Assembly (NCBI GenBank): GCA_033065855.1
Contig: JAVXUO010001893.1
Span: 1 to 64,000, forward strand
Direction of reading: 5' to 3'
DNA length: 64,000 bases
DNA from: Escallonia rubra
Lineage: Eukaryota; Streptophyta; Magnoliopsida; Escalloniales; Escalloniaceae
Positions 46,301-57,784 of the stretch are shown in pieces. Numbering within the stretch: the stretch's first letter is position 1; each line of letters opens with the position of its first letter. Position numbers and translations under genes: made by a program. The notes under the pieces are model-generated. The model was not told the origin of the DNA. It worked only from the letters and a program-made list of their open reading frames with translations, and ran no database searches.

Positions 46301-47495
46301 AGCAGATATTCACGCGTCAGCCAAAAGGGTTCGTGATCCAGGATAAGGAAGATCATGTTTGCTTATTGAAGAAATCCTTGTATGGATTAAAGCAATCTCT
46401 AAGACAGTGGTATAAGCGGTTTGACAATTTCATGGTAGAGAGAGGTTACACCAAGAGTGCCTATGACAGTTGTGTGTATCACCAGAGGCTCGCGAATGGT
46501 TCTCATATAAACTTGCTGTTGTATGTCGACGACATGTTAATTGCTGCAAAATCGATGTCAGATATCAAGGGTTTGAAAGAGAAATTGAAAAGGAAATTTG
46601 AGATAAAAGACTTCGGTGGAGCAAAGAGGATATTAGGGATGGAGATTCAAAGGGATCGGCCTGCAGGAATCTTATACTTGTCCCAGAAAAAGTACATTGA
46701 TCGAGTACTGGAGCATTTTGGTATGGAAAACTCCAAACCTGTGACTACTCCTTTGGCGGCACATTTCAAGCTTTCAGCAGCTGATTCCTCACGTACCTAA
46801 GAGAAGGTGGAGCACATGGCGTGTGTTCCATATGCTAGTGCAATAGGCAGTCTCATTTATGCTATGGTTTGTACGAGGCCCGATATTTCTCATGCGACCA
46901 GTGTGGTTAGCAGGCACATGGGTAATCCTGGGAAATCTCACTGGCAGGCAGTGAAGTGGATACTTCGATACCTGAGAGATACTGCGGATACTGGTTTAGT
47001 ATACCATCGGGGTAGTGATGTGAATGATAGAATTTTTGGATATGTGGATTCAGACTACGCTGGAGATTTAGATAGGAGGAGATCTTTGACAGGTTATACT
47101 TCACTTTTTCGAGCTGTGTGATTAGTTGGAAGGCTACTCTACAGACTATTGTTGCCTTATTTACTACAGAAGCTGAGTAAATACCAGCGACCAAAGCAGT
47201 GAAGGAAGCTATTTGGTTGAAGGGCTTGGTTGGTGATTTGGGGTTGAAGCAGAAGTCCAGTACTGTTTATTGCGATATCAAAAGTGCCATACATCTGACC
47301 AAAAATCAGATGTTCCATGAGCGGACCAAGCACATTGATGTCATGTTTCATTTTACTCGGGATGTGGTTTCTCATGGTACTGTTATGTTAGAGAAGATTT
47401 CCACAGTTGAAAATCCAATGGACATGATGACAAAGCATATTCCAGAGATCAAGTTTAAGAACTGCTTAGATTTGATCGGTATCAACAATATTTGA
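43370..47495 (+). pseudogene. Copia gag-pol of the nested element
   Basis: Gag starts MAPNTSTKYDLEKFNGSNDF (43370) and is broken by a stop at ~43595. A damaged zinc knuckle follows (YHCHKERHY). Protease: RWILDTGCSYHMC (44219-44257). GAG-pre-integrase: LWHMRLRHMSERGM (44623). Integrase: FIDDFSRRVRVYILKKK and LRSDNGMEFC (44842-45000), then a triplicated block. RT: the [18 protein letters not shown] and LDVKIAFLNSELEEQIF regions, LYGLKQSLRQWYKRFD, and intact LLLYVDDM (46090-46540). RNase H: DSDYAGDLDRRRSLTGYTS and HIDVMFHFTRD (47050-47370). About ten stops make it defective. Confidence 0.9.
45052..45375 (+). repeat. 108-bp tandem triplication inside the integrase
   Basis: Three units start at 45052, 45160 and 45268, each beginning CTGTTAAAAAATGCCAC and ending AATTTTGGGCATAAG. 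The period is 36 codons, so the frame is kept. The unit encodes the EHMNRTLLERARCM and NAGLLKEFWA part of the integrase core. Units differ by a few substitutions. Confidence 0.92.
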
Positions 47496-47583
47496 AGTGC
47501 AGCCCGAGGGGGCAGGTGTGGTAGCAGCAGATGATATTTTCAGGTTGTCTGTGGCTTGTTTTATCCAAGCCAAGGTGGATATT

Positions 47584-47976
47584 TGTGATAATGTGTCTTG
47601 GATAAAAAAAACCCAGAATGTGTGGGTGTCCCACATCGGTTATTCAAAGAAGGTTATAACTTGGCCCTAAGTATATAAGTCCTCTTGTCCCACATTGGTT
47701 ATTTAGAGAAAGTCACTACTTATCTCTAAGTATATATATGTTGCCTTGTAATGTGTTTTAAGTACAAGAGAGAAGAGCTGTTCTTTGAAAGGGTTTGTTG
47801 AGAGAGACAAAGATCTATAATCTCTATAGCCAGACACACTGAAATTGCTGCTATCACTGTGGAGTAGGCTTTCGTCGAACCACGTAAATCTTGTATATTT
47901 TGTGCCTTTATTTTCTATTATTGTTTTCTATTTTCTTCTTTATTGCTTGGTGCAAAAGCTAGTATATTATTTAACA
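47584..47976 (+). repeat. 3' LTR of the nested Copia
   Basis: Pair of 42930-43323. The right flank GGGGA matches GTGGA on the left in four of five bases. Confidence 0.92.
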
Positions 47977-48616
47977 GGGGACCTTAGCACGAACGTTAGT
48001 TCCATCTAGTGCCCCCACACAGTCCCATTATTTCTTGTAACAACATTACAAATAGTTAGATTAGATCATGTATTTCTAATGTTATTTCACGCATGCTATA
48101 CATGATAACTAACCTTAAAATACGAAAACAACATGCGGCTATTCTTGATTTTTGTGGGAGTAGAATCCTCAGGATGTACAATAAGCTCTTTATACAACTT
48201 CAATACTGCTTTGTGGACAATCTTAAAATATCTATGGATTGTCTCGGTAGACCTATGGAACCATCCTCCTATCTCTTGAAATCTTACGTTGTGTTGTGTC
48301 CAAGTACGTGTAGAAAAATTAGAACTTGTTCCCTAATTCACAAGTTTGTAGTTGTATGAACTAAAATTTTCTTAGTTAGAAGTACACACAGTCCAAAAAA
48401 TACAGAAGGCCTCATACGTATTTGGCTTATGCAATGCTAGTCACCTTTATACAAAATAGTGTTCATGTACCTCTCCCTCACAACTTCATCGTTAACACGG
48501 GGCTCCGTTGGTATAGAATCCCTATTCTCCCGGCAGTTCTCTAGCATAACAACTCCCACAGATATGACGGAGGCAGCTGCACCCAACATTGCAGCACGAA
48601 TGTATTTATTTTCCAT

Positions 48617-50436
48617 CTACACAATTGTTTTGAAACAATTAGCAGATGTTAGGGAGCTTAACACCATGGATAGACTGCACAAAAACAAACCAAAGCTACA
48701 CAAATAACTAGAAAAGGAAACAGGCTAAGAGTCACTTACCACAAAATGCTTTCGCAGCAAGTGGTACTACACAATCCAAGAAGATGTTGGCTCAAATAAA
48801 AAATACAACAATAGAAGTTGTTTTTAATGTAGAAACAAATCGATCACTAGGTGCTACTTACTGAGATACTGATCATGAACTTATAATAACCATTTACAAC
48901 ATATTCTATTTGAACTAGCTTTTCTTTGCCAGAATTTGCAACCAACAATGATGAATGAGTTTTTTAAGAACGAAAATCATTGGCAACAGTGCATTAAAAA
49001 TTAGAAGTAAAACATACCCAATCAACCTTGCAACTAATAAAATTTCAGCCACAATCCATCCTAATGAAGAGCAGTCATCAATCAACCGTGTAACTAATAA
49101 TATTTATAATTCATATTCATCTCTATCTCCTTTATGTATGCTCATACATAAACAGTGACAGTATCATATACGATACAAACAACCAAATAATAGGACCAAG
49201 AACTATTGGTTAGCTTCAGTCTATTATCTTTATTGCAAATCAACCAGCACCTTCCATTCATTCGAACAACCAACACTTCAACTTAGAACCCCAAGAAGAG
49301 TCACTTTGAACACCAATTAGCACCACTCAGGTTCTTGCCATTATCAAGTTCCAGTACAAAATGAGTAGCAAACTAGAAACCAGAATTGTTATTCTAAGTA
49401 GCTAAATTTATTTGTTTGCTCTTTGGCGCATCCTAGGACAGGCTCTGATCAGCTACGTTGCTCAAGCTTTACATGCATAAGGAACTTTATTTGTAGATGA
49501 CTGCCCGGAAATAATGCAACGGGTAGGGTTGGAGCTTTTCCTGGATGTGAGGGAGCAAGATAATGGTCTTCTGGTGGCAACTTTTAGGAATGAAAAATGA
49601 AACCAAAAAAAAAAAAAGAACGAGAAGCATGGATTCTGAATTATACATGACAAGCATCAGTCCTAGGCCGAAAACTACTATATTTGTTATCTTTAACGGG
49701 TAAAGCATATGATGTGGGAAGGACTTGCATTCAATTTTGGAAGGATTTATTTGGTATCCAAGTCCTCAACTTTCATAAAACATCTTCGATTAAATGGAAA
49801 AAATCTTAGGAAGTCATATATATGGTCAAAATAACAGAAAAAGAACATTGCAAATCTCTCACTCCTTCCATGTTATTGAAGACGCATATGCACACACTGT
49901 AGACCTACACTTTACAATAGTAATCAAAATGGCCAAAAAGCAAATGCTGTGTCAGAAGATCTCCCATCAATAATGAAAAAAAAGCTTAATGATCAAAGAG
50001 GCGTTTAATAGATTGGAGGGTACGCTAAGATTTGTCAAAAAGCCATGCGGTGATTGTAGAAGAAATCAAGAGAGATATTCATAGAAGGAGAGAGGAAAAA
50101 CCTAGAGGCGGTGCAGGCGAAAGCGGCGGAGACAGCCGTGGCAGAGTCGGCCGTGGTGGAGGCGAGGGCGAGGAGGTAGTGGTGGCAGAGGCCAGGGTGA
50201 GGAGGCATCGGGGTAGAGGTAGTGATGGAGTCGGGCATAAGAGAGAAAAGTGAAGGGAGTTGTTTCGAAAGAATGACTTCCCGTTTATATTTTGGTAAGT
50301 GGTTTTCCATATAATTTGTCTTGTTTTTGTATGAAACGTAAACATTTTCTGTAAATAATTTTCCGACAAGCACGCCAAACATTGAAAAGTATGGAAAATG
50401 TTTTCAAGAAATATTTTTCGTGAAACAAACATGGCC
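48617..50436. other. rest of the Harbinger element, no gene recognised
   Basis: AT-rich sequence, then a GC-rich patch at 50090-50245 whose frames (Gly/Arg-rich on plus, Pro/Ser-rich on minus) look like low complexity. The segment ends in the transposon's right TIR. Confidence 0.45.
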
Positions 50437-50439
50437 TAC

Positions 50440-51460
50440 ATCATGTCGAGCTAAGTATCAAAGTTTCAATTTCTTTTACGTCATTTTGTTCCCCTCCCCC
50501 TCAAACCCTAAAGCCCAATACAATGGATTCTCTTTTTCCCATACTCTCTCTTATTTCAATCACACATGCAGCGACCTCTCCCACCGGGACAAGGGAAAGT
50601 CCCTGCATGCTGCCTCTTTGACTTCGTTGTTCCCCACCAACTTCTTCCCATATCGTAGCCATTCATTGCTTCCTCGTTGCTATCGTGCATTGCGACTGCA
50701 TTTTGCCACCTCACCACCTAGCCGACGGGATGCGTTGAACCATCGGTGGGATCTTAGTTGCTTTGCCGACGTGACCGTCAGATAGAAGTTGGTGATGGCT
50801 AGGGCAGAAAGAGAGAACAATTATGGTTGTAAATTTAAAACACAAATAAACTCGTCACCCTTGATGAACTAATGCATGTGGGCTTGCTATAAGGGCATAA
50901 TTGTCTTCCTTGTTAGTTGCCATAGAGAAGTTTTCTATGGCATACTAACACATTTGATTTTGCCTTTCTTTTAAGGATATACAACATTTAGCCCCTTTCC
51001 GTTTTTTGATTTAGATACTTTCACCAAGTTTGGTTGAAGTTTATATGTTTTATTTTTGCACGAAGTTTTATTGTACTTGAATAAATAGGGCAAACAATGA
51101 CAAAATTGAAAAATAATGGAAGATGACATCAGAGGTTACTTTAAGCTCCACGTTTACTACTAAAGAACCCCCTATCATTACTATATATTTGAGGCCCTTA
51201 TTGTTAAAATTGGAACTCAAAAATAAATTTTTAAAAACACTTAAGAATCCGAAAAAGCTAGTACACTTTTTGACCAAAGGTCGTTAATGGTCTTGCGTGG
51301 TGTAGTGCAACTTCGAAACTTACAGGTGGGAGTAAATGCAACTACATGAAGTAAAGGGCAGAAAAGTTAACCCTTTGGAAAGTTCACCTGAACATTATTA
51401 GATATCAAAAAACTCCACTTGCAGCATTCCAGCCACCAACTACCATGTCGTCATCTCCCT
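50440..51460. other. intergenic, no gene recognised
   Basis: A 121-codon frame at 50420-50785 begins inside the Harbinger TIR and has no recognisable domain. The rest is AT-rich spacer. Confidence 0.4.
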
Positions 51461-51479
51461 CCACCAGTGCCGCTGAAAT

Positions 51480-52690
51480 CAATACTCTAGACACTCCATT
51501 TTTGTACTCTTATTCTATTCTCTTTTATTTATTGATTATTGGGCTTTATTAATTATCAAGTTCATTATGATTATTATGGGTCTAGGCCAAGTAATAATTA
51601 TAGGCTTAATTTAATTAATTAAGTCTAATGCAATGAATGGTCCGGCCAATTAGAGTCCAACCCAGTCAGTAGTCTAGTCAGGTCCAGTTGGTTAAACCAG
51701 TCTAGTTCGTTGAGTTTAACCCAATGCGGTCCGCCTTTATTCATCTATACCAGCTGATACGCACGACTTAAATAAGTTAATTCATATTTAACGTGAGGAT
51801 AATTTTTGAAATTTGGCGCATCCCATCTATCTTTCCAGAGATTCTTACCGTATTAAGGGCAAATAATTTCTCAAAATTCAGGGGGAATTTCTTTTTAATT
51901 ACGAGCTGAACTAGTCGATTTTCAACACAGGCCGGTCAGTTGACCTTTTTTGATCTTTGATTTATTTGTTAGAAATTTTAGACTTGAAAAATTACTCTTT
52001 ACCACTATAATTTGATCCTTGGGCTTCAGAATTAGAAGTGTGGTTTTGTTTCAAGAAATTTTGGACCTTTCTTCCTTAGAATTAGTAGATTATATTTAGT
52101 GAGAATTCTCTAATAGTTAATGAATATTATTCTTATTTCCTTAGTCTACTCGCATCTTGGATCCATCTCAATGCCATCCTGAGTCATCTAAGCGAGCTTT
52201 ATCTCGAGATAACTTTTATATTGCTTTTCTAGATTACTTTAAAAGAGTCTAGATCGTTTCCCCTTCCCATGACCTTATCTTGGTCAAAAGTCTTAAAAAT
52301 TACAAAAACAGTTCAAATTTGATTTTTGTTCAACTAGAAGAAGTCGTACCAAAGACTGAGATTGTCACCTCTCGTAGGATCTGGTTAGAACTACTTGATT
52401 TTGATCCTGATTTGTTCGACTGGGTACATCGGCCACTTGACCCTCATTGTTGAATTCAAACTAATTTAGGTTTAATTTAGACTCTGTATTTTTTCCATTG
52501 CTTGTTTTGGGATAAAAAATCACGAAATAAGATAAAAACAATTTAGACACCAATCAGGATATAGCATATGCCGAGCACTTTCCCGTTGTATAACTTAGTC
52601 CCTCAATCCAAATATCCTGTTTCGTAGGTCAGAAGCTTAAATTTTGACAATCTAAAGTCAAATTAGGGTTTTCTCGTTACCTTCATTAAT
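51480..52690 (+). repeat. old LTR-like repeat, left copy
   Basis: Shares collinear blocks with 57785-58885: GTCTAGTCAGGTCCAGTTGG, GGATAATTTTTGAAATTTGG, GGCCGGTCAGTTGAC, and CTTCCCGTTGTATAACTTAG followed by TCCCT. Identity is moderate, so the pair is old. It may be the LTRs of a decayed Gypsy element that surrounds the inserts at 53-57.8 kb. Confidence 0.5.
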
Positions 52691-53149
52691 TATTAAATTT
52701 AACCTTAAAAATCACACACACATACACACACTCGTGTGCACACCCCCCCTACACTGCTCACCCAGCACATCGGGCCAGCACCTTCTCACAAACACAACCA
52801 CCACCGCCTGGCCACCACATCTCGATAACCACCAATGTCTGTCTCCTACCTACACCACTGCCACCCACAACCTCTTGACTCCTCCAAGGATATACTGAGG
52901 AATTGCCCACCCACAACCTCCAAATTTGTCGACGTCGCATCTCTTGCATCCCATCACCGGGTGGCCTCCCATTGCCACTTTGTCGCAAATCTCTTCCACG
53001 ATAAGTTAATCCAGAAAAAATCAAAGCATAAAAATGCAGAGAAACTGCAGTTAAGGAGAATACAGAAAGAAAAATTGGTAGCATAAAGGTTAATGACAAA
53101 ATTTTGAGATGAAATAATACAAAATTCTAGGAAGAATTTGACATAGGTG

Positions 53150-53485
53150 CCCGAACTCCATCTCCTCCCTTGTGGCTTAAAGTAGATGGCATACCTGCCT
53201 CCAGCGAGCATCCTAGTCACCACCCCCTCCAAACCACTTGTCGTGGTTGTAAGCTCCACATCCTAGCTAAACTTGAAAGCTCCGGCGGCGCTCGTAAAGC
53301 TGGGGAGGGGGGTGGAGCTACACCGCGTTAAACACCTCCCAGAGGGCCGTGAGTCGACAATCAAGGTTCTGTACTGGACCGACACCTTATTTTTGGGCTT
53401 CGAGGGGCGAATAACGGTGCCTGCATACTAGGCGCTGCGGAAGCCCTCCTCGTTTCTGCTGATCTCCGCTTTGGTACCCTTTGGA
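53150..53485 (-). pseudogene. Agenet (Tudor-like) domain gene fragment
   Basis: The minus strand reads FPKGTKAEISRNEEGFRSA-stop-YAGTVIRPSKPKNKVSVQYRTL, matching the first Agenet repeat of plant chromatin or RNA-associated proteins (the stop stands at the conserved Trp). After a frameshift it continues RRSFKFS and then GLEGVVTRMLAGGRYAIYF, the second repeat. A ~60-bp direct repeat flanks it (53086-53145 and 53488-53550; AATGACAAA-TTTT...AATTCTA-GAAGAATTT). The stop and frameshift make it a fragment, probably carried by a mobile element. Confidence 0.65.
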
Positions 53486-53883
53486 AAGTTTAATGACAAA
53501 TTTTTTACGATAAAAGAATATAGAATTCTAAGAAGAATTTAATGCACGCTTACTATTCGGAGAATTGAAATTCTTGGAAGAATTGTCAGTTGCCTATTTC
53601 AATCCGCAGAGAAGACGGAGGAAGGGAGAAGGGGAAAAAGAAGTCGATGGGTGGTTATGTGAGTTACAAGAAGGGAGGGTGACTCTCTCTGGTAACTGAA
53701 GGTTTGTGGAGAGATGGCTAGAAGATTTTAATAGTTTTACCCTGATGGTTGTCTAAATTCCTGTTAAGATGATGGGTAATTTAGAAAAAGTCCTTATTTT
53801 GGACACTTGTCAAGCTTAGAATCACTTTCAGCGTAATAGCAAAATGAGTGTTACACCAAAAGTGGTGTTCTCATTATACGTAG

Positions 53884-54315
53884 TGATATTAGCTAAAAAT
53901 ACACCATCAATCAACGTACAACACGTGTTAATTATGACTCATGGTCATGTTTGGTTAACTACGAGATTGGTACTTACCTTATTAGGGCTGAAGATTCTAA
54001 AAGGATTATAACGGGATCCTCAAGGATCCTAACGTACTCCTAATAGATTTTCCCAAGGCTCAACCGTCAAGCTCCTAGTCCTACTACGGGTTTTCTACCT
54101 ATAGCTGTATAAATGAGAATATCCCAGGATCGCAAACAACTTGACACACACATACACAAACTTTCATGCCTTTTTAGAGTCCATATGTTGTAGCTACGAT
54201 CTGACTTAAGCATTGGAGAGTTCTCCGCCGAAAAACCCACTAGGCTGTCACTCGTTTACTATTTTGTTGGTCATCATTTCTGGCTAGGGTCTGGAGCATA
54301 TTTTTAGAAGTAACA
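53884..54315 (+). repeat. 5' LTR of the LARD-like element
   Basis: Contains CTTAAGCATTGGAGAGTTCTCC and GGTCATCATTTCTGGCTAGGG, both in the right copy as well. A probable TATA region (TGTATAAATGAGAA) lies near 54106. Confidence 0.8.
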
Positions 54316-55116
54316 GATTAGCCCAATCTCTGGGACCCGCCCGCTTAGTCGATTGACCACCAGCATCAAGCTGCTCCATCACCACTGCCAGTGAGGAGCC
54401 GACGCCGTGCATAGACAACGAGAGTGCCTCTCCGCCATTCACCAGTGGAGTGGTCGCCACCTTTGCTCCCGATCTGCACCACGAACAGAAAATACAGCCG
54501 TCCTCTATCATCGATGGCCCTTGCTGTCTTGTCCTTTCCCCACCACGATCGACAACAATGGCATCATTTCATTGACATCGCACCTACTGAGGCCTCAAAG
54601 TTATGATAAGAAGTGTCGTCGCCTCACCGTTTCACCGCGTGACTGCCGCCGCCTCACCATTACGGTCAAATTTGCATTCAGGCCATGGTCATCTTTCGGT
54701 CAAATGAAGGAAGGGGCAGAAAAGAAAATAAAGGGGTAATTAGCTAATGACCCCTTGTACTATACACGGTGTGCGATTTCCTCCCATCTACTTCAAACTT
54801 AAGCACTAAACTCCCCCACACTTACAGAAATTGGGCACCTAAAGCAGAAACTGTTAAATTTAACAGCGCGTGGTAAGCACATGCGTTGACTAACGATTTT
54901 TTTTAAAAATGAAAATTTTGCCCATTCTTTTACCTCTTCTTCACTAACTCCCCCCCACCCACAAACTCTGCACATGCCCCTTGCCCCCACACCTCCACTG
55001 TGTTAGCCCAGCCCCTTTCATCCCAACTCTCCACTCACACGTCCTCTTATTAGGCCAGCCCCCTCCCCCTTCCTTCCAACTCTGCACACACCTATAAATT
55101 GGCACATACCCATCAC

Positions 55117-55425
55117 CTGGAGAATCCGTGAGACCTCAGAGGCCTGGTGCGAGAGCAATGAAGAGGATAGGCAGTCGACGACGGCGCGGCGGAGCGGCTC
55201 CGGTGGCTTCTTCAGGGACAATGATCTCAGTAGGAGGTGCTCCCCAGCTGCAGCCTGGACGAGCTCACAGGTCTCTACAATGGGCTGTAGCTCACCGACA
55301 TCGATGTGCGTGAGTAATTCACTCACTTTTTGCATGAGCGTGTTTAGAAGTTGCATGCAGTGGTGTGTGTAAAAGTGAAGAAGCTGTCGCAATTTTACAG
55401 TATTGGTTTCAGTACATTTGAACAA
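55117..55425 (-). pseudogene. captured gene fragment, exon ending in a splice donor
   Basis: A minus-strand frame of good composition contains LLTHIDVGELQPIVETCELV, then HLLLRSLSLKKPPEPLRRAV and VDCLSSS, then ASEVSRILQ, ending at CAG followed by GTGATG, a donor-like junction at 55117/55116. It looks like one exon of a helical-repeat type protein, but I cannot name the parent with confidence. It is enclosed by the TIRs at 54742 and 56019. Confidence 0.5.
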
Positions 55426-55439
55426 TCGAATGAAGTGTT

Positions 55440-55860
55440 GGTTTGTGTTAGGTGGGCAGTTTAAATTAGGAGAGAGAGAGAGAGAGAGAATAATGTGTGT
55501 GTGTTGGTTTGTGAGACCAGTGTGTGTGAGTTTGTGGGTGTTTTGGTAGGGGGAGGGGAAACCATGGAGAATGTGTGTGCATGTGTGTTAACTGTGTGTG
55601 AGAGTTGTGTGTGTGTGTGTGTGGGAGAGAGAGAAAGAGAGGGGGGAGGGAGAGATAAGTGTGTGTTTGTTTTTCTGTAGTGGGTACATGTTTGTGTGTG
55701 GGTTTAGGGTGTGTGGGTACGTTTGTGTGTGGGTTTAGGGTGTGGGTACGTTTGTGTGTGTATATATGTTCATTATGCATGTATGTGTGTTGGGTAAACG
55801 TGGAGTGTGCGCATGTGTATTTATGGGGATTGAGTAAAAGTGAGAGAAGGGAGAGAAAGA
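55440..55860. repeat. GT/GA-rich microsatellite tract
   Basis: Runs of GAGAGA, GTGTGT, and three copies of GTGTGGGTTTAGGGTGTGGG-like units (55695-55765). Frames across it are low-complexity. Confidence 0.85.
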
Positions 55861-56019
55861 AGTTGGAAGAATGGTATTAAATTTAAATATGGCAAGGAAA
55901 TAAGGGTATGTTGATCATTTCACGCTACTCATAACAGACCCGTCTAAAATGTCCAATTTTCACGTGGGGGGGGGGGGGGGGGAATTGTACACCGTGTATA
56001 GTACAGGGGGTCATTAGCT

Positions 56020-57322
56020 TTTTATCCAAAAAACAAAAGAAGGTCCATTCTTTGTTTTTAGAATTGGCATTCACCCACATAACAATTCATATTTCTATTT
56101 AGACCTACAAGGTATTATTTATCCAACATATGCCACAGGTTTAGAAAGTATTACGTTTTTAAGCCATGCAAAATGTATATTTATGTTTAAGACCCACATG
56201 GTCTTATCTATTCAACTTAGTCCACATACTTTGTAAAGCATTAAGCTTTTAACCTAGAAAAAAAGGCCAATTTAAATTCAAGAGCACGGGGTCTCATTTA
56301 TTTAACATGTGATGTACATTCTTAAAAGCCTGTACACATTTTAAATTATGTAACATGTCAATAAAAATAAAGCGGCTAAGATTTCAGGCGCTTGCTAGCC
56401 TTCCAAAGGCTGCGTCCTGTAAGCTTCTATAATATGTAGACTTATTTATTTTTGGTCTAGCATTATGCAGTTGCGTCAATTAGCGCAAGCACATCACATG
56501 TCGGGCCTTACCAATTGCTAACACTTTTTAAAACTCACATCGCAACACGTGGTACAACAAACCCTTGTTGTCTATATGATAAAAGTCTTAATGAGGCCAT
56601 AGTGTATCAGCATTGCTTTTATTTCTATGCTAAGAAATAGTTGTACTTGTAAGCTCATATGCTTTATTGCTTTAAGGATATTTTTATGTCACATACTTTT
56701 TCTTGTTGCAAGGGCTTAAACCGTGCCCACAAGCATCAACAGTGACGTGAGAGCTGCTTCATAAGCGAGGAACAAATTGAAAAACACCCTGCAACTTGAA
56801 GTCACGCTTACGGTTTCTGCTGCAGCATCTTGCCAACTTGGCAATACTTATTGTCTCGTGATATATTCGGTTATACAGTGATACTATTAGTTCTGAAGTA
56901 TTCACACCACAACACATTGACAACTAATTCTACAGTGACCGAGGCATGCACGCTACTCATTGAATCTAGTGAATCAAAACACTTTACCAACCTTTGCTAA
57001 TAGCATTGCTAATATGTCTAGCACAATTGGCTCATGCTCATGCAACCGGTAAACCAAATCTAGTTGCCGCACAATATATTGACAAAATAAGGCAAACACA
57101 AGATCCTATGATCCGTCTCAAGAACTAAAGTTTGAACCGCTTGCTTTGGCGAAATTAGGTGGCTTGAGCTGCCAAGAGTTTGAGTCTGAGCAGAAAGAAG
57201 TGGATAAATTTTATTTTTCCCTACAAGCGGATGAAAAATTCCTTAGAAATTTGATGTGTGTCTCAAGACACCTAGTATACACTTCCTCAGCCAAACATTC
57301 TGGATAAGAAAGTGGGGACTTA
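56020..57322. other. non-coding internal region of the LARD-like element
   Basis: AT-rich sequence with no gag or pol motif in any frame. It ends in the purine tract before the right LTR. Confidence 0.55.
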
Positions 57323-57775
57323 TGATATAGCTAAAAACACACCACCAAAACGTACAACATGGGTCAATTACGACTCACTATCAATCTTGGTTAAGTACGA
57401 GATTGATAATTACTTATTGGGAACGATGATTCTAAAAGGATTATAACGTGATCCTTAAGGATTCTGACGTGATCTCCAAGGATCCTACTTTAATCCTAAC
57501 ATATCTGGCCCAAGGCCCAGCCGTTAGGCTCCTAGTTCTACTAGATTTCTTCTATCTACAACTATATAAAGGTGACTACCCCAGGTACGTAAACAACTTG
57601 ACACACAGAGATACACAGTCTTTCACGCTTTTTAAGAGTCCCTATCTTGTAACTGCGTTGAGACTTAAGCATTGGAGAGTTCTCCACTGGGAACCCCACC
57701 CGATAGTCACTCGTTTTCTATTTTGTAGGTCACCATTTCTGGTTAGGGTTTCAGAGCATTTTTTTAGAAGCAACA
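57323..57775 (+). repeat. 3' LTR of the LARD-like element
   Basis: Pair of 53884-54315, following the polypurine tract. Confidence 0.8.
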
Positions 57776-57784
57776 AGTAGTATA

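Larger units (their letters stand above)
42930..47976 (+). mobile_element. Ty1/Copia retrotransposon, full length, nested in Harbinger
   Basis: LTRs 42930-43323 and 47584-47976 (394 and 393 bp), TGTGAT-ATGTGTCTTGG...TTTAACA, are highly similar. The target duplication is GTGGA / GGGGA (4 of 5). The primer binding site TGGAATCAGAGC follows the left LTR directly. Gag, protease, integrase, RT and RNase H occur in the Copia order. It is younger than the Harbinger copy it interrupts. Confidence 0.93.
42234..48616 (-). pseudogene. PIF/Harbinger DDE transposase, split by a Copia insertion
   Basis: Minus-strand blocks in order: N-terminus MENKYIRAAMLGAAASVISV... to NTILYKG (48616-48440); helix-turn-helix region EQVLIFLHVLGHN and GGWFHRSTETIHRYFKIVHK (48345-48100); first catalytic Asp in DCVGALDGTNVRAKVP (48040-47980). 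Then comes the 5-kb insertion. It resumes with FTYVLAGWEGSAHDSRIIVT holding the second Asp (42850-42770), then YYLGYAGCGTRNGILSPYRG, and NLRHASLRTTIERGFGVLNG holding the catalytic Glu (42520-42470). All three DDE acidic residues survive. Frameshifts and stops besides the insertion make it inactive. Confidence 0.85.
41799..50436 (-). mobile_element. PIF/Harbinger transposon (8.6 kb) with nested Copia
   Basis: Termini GGTCCTGTTTGTTTCAAGAA and (inverted) GGCCATGTTTGTTTCACGAA are flanked by TAC at 41796-41798 and 50437-50439, a 3-bp target duplication. The minus strand encodes a DDE transposase in pieces from 48616 down to 42234. A complete Copia element (42930-47976) splits it. Without that insert the element is ~3.6 kb. 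A 20-base C run lies at 42187-42206. The Myb-like second ORF typical of the superfamily was not recognised in 48617-50436. Confidence 0.85.
54742..56019. mobile_element. TIR element carrying a gene fragment (Pack-MULE-like), nested in the LARD
   Basis: The left end AGCTAATGACCCCTTGTACT continues ATACACGGTGTGCGATTTCC. The right end is its inverse with few changes (AGCTAATGACCCCCTGTACT...), about 40 bp of TIR. A 17-base G run is at 55966-55982. A captured-looking exon lies inside on the minus strand, and a long GT/GA-rich tract fills 55440-55860. The target duplication is not clear, so assignment to Mutator-like elements is inferred from TIR length and cargo. Confidence 0.7.
53884..57775 (+). 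mobile_element. non-coding LTR retrotransposon (LARD-like), 3.9 kb
   Basis: LTRs 53884-54315 and 57323-57775 (TGATAT-AGCTAAAAA...TTTTAGAAG-AACA) are collinear but diverged. The target duplication is CGTAG / AGTAG (4 of 5). A purine tract AAGAAAGTGGGGA (57308-57320) precedes the right LTR, so the element reads on the plus strand. No gag or pol is seen in ~3 kb of internal sequence, part of which is a nested TIR element. The primer binding site is not clear. Confidence 0.8.

Noticed and set aside
55466-55880. Cys/Val-rich and His/Thr-rich frames
   Set aside because: Low-complexity GT/GA tract.
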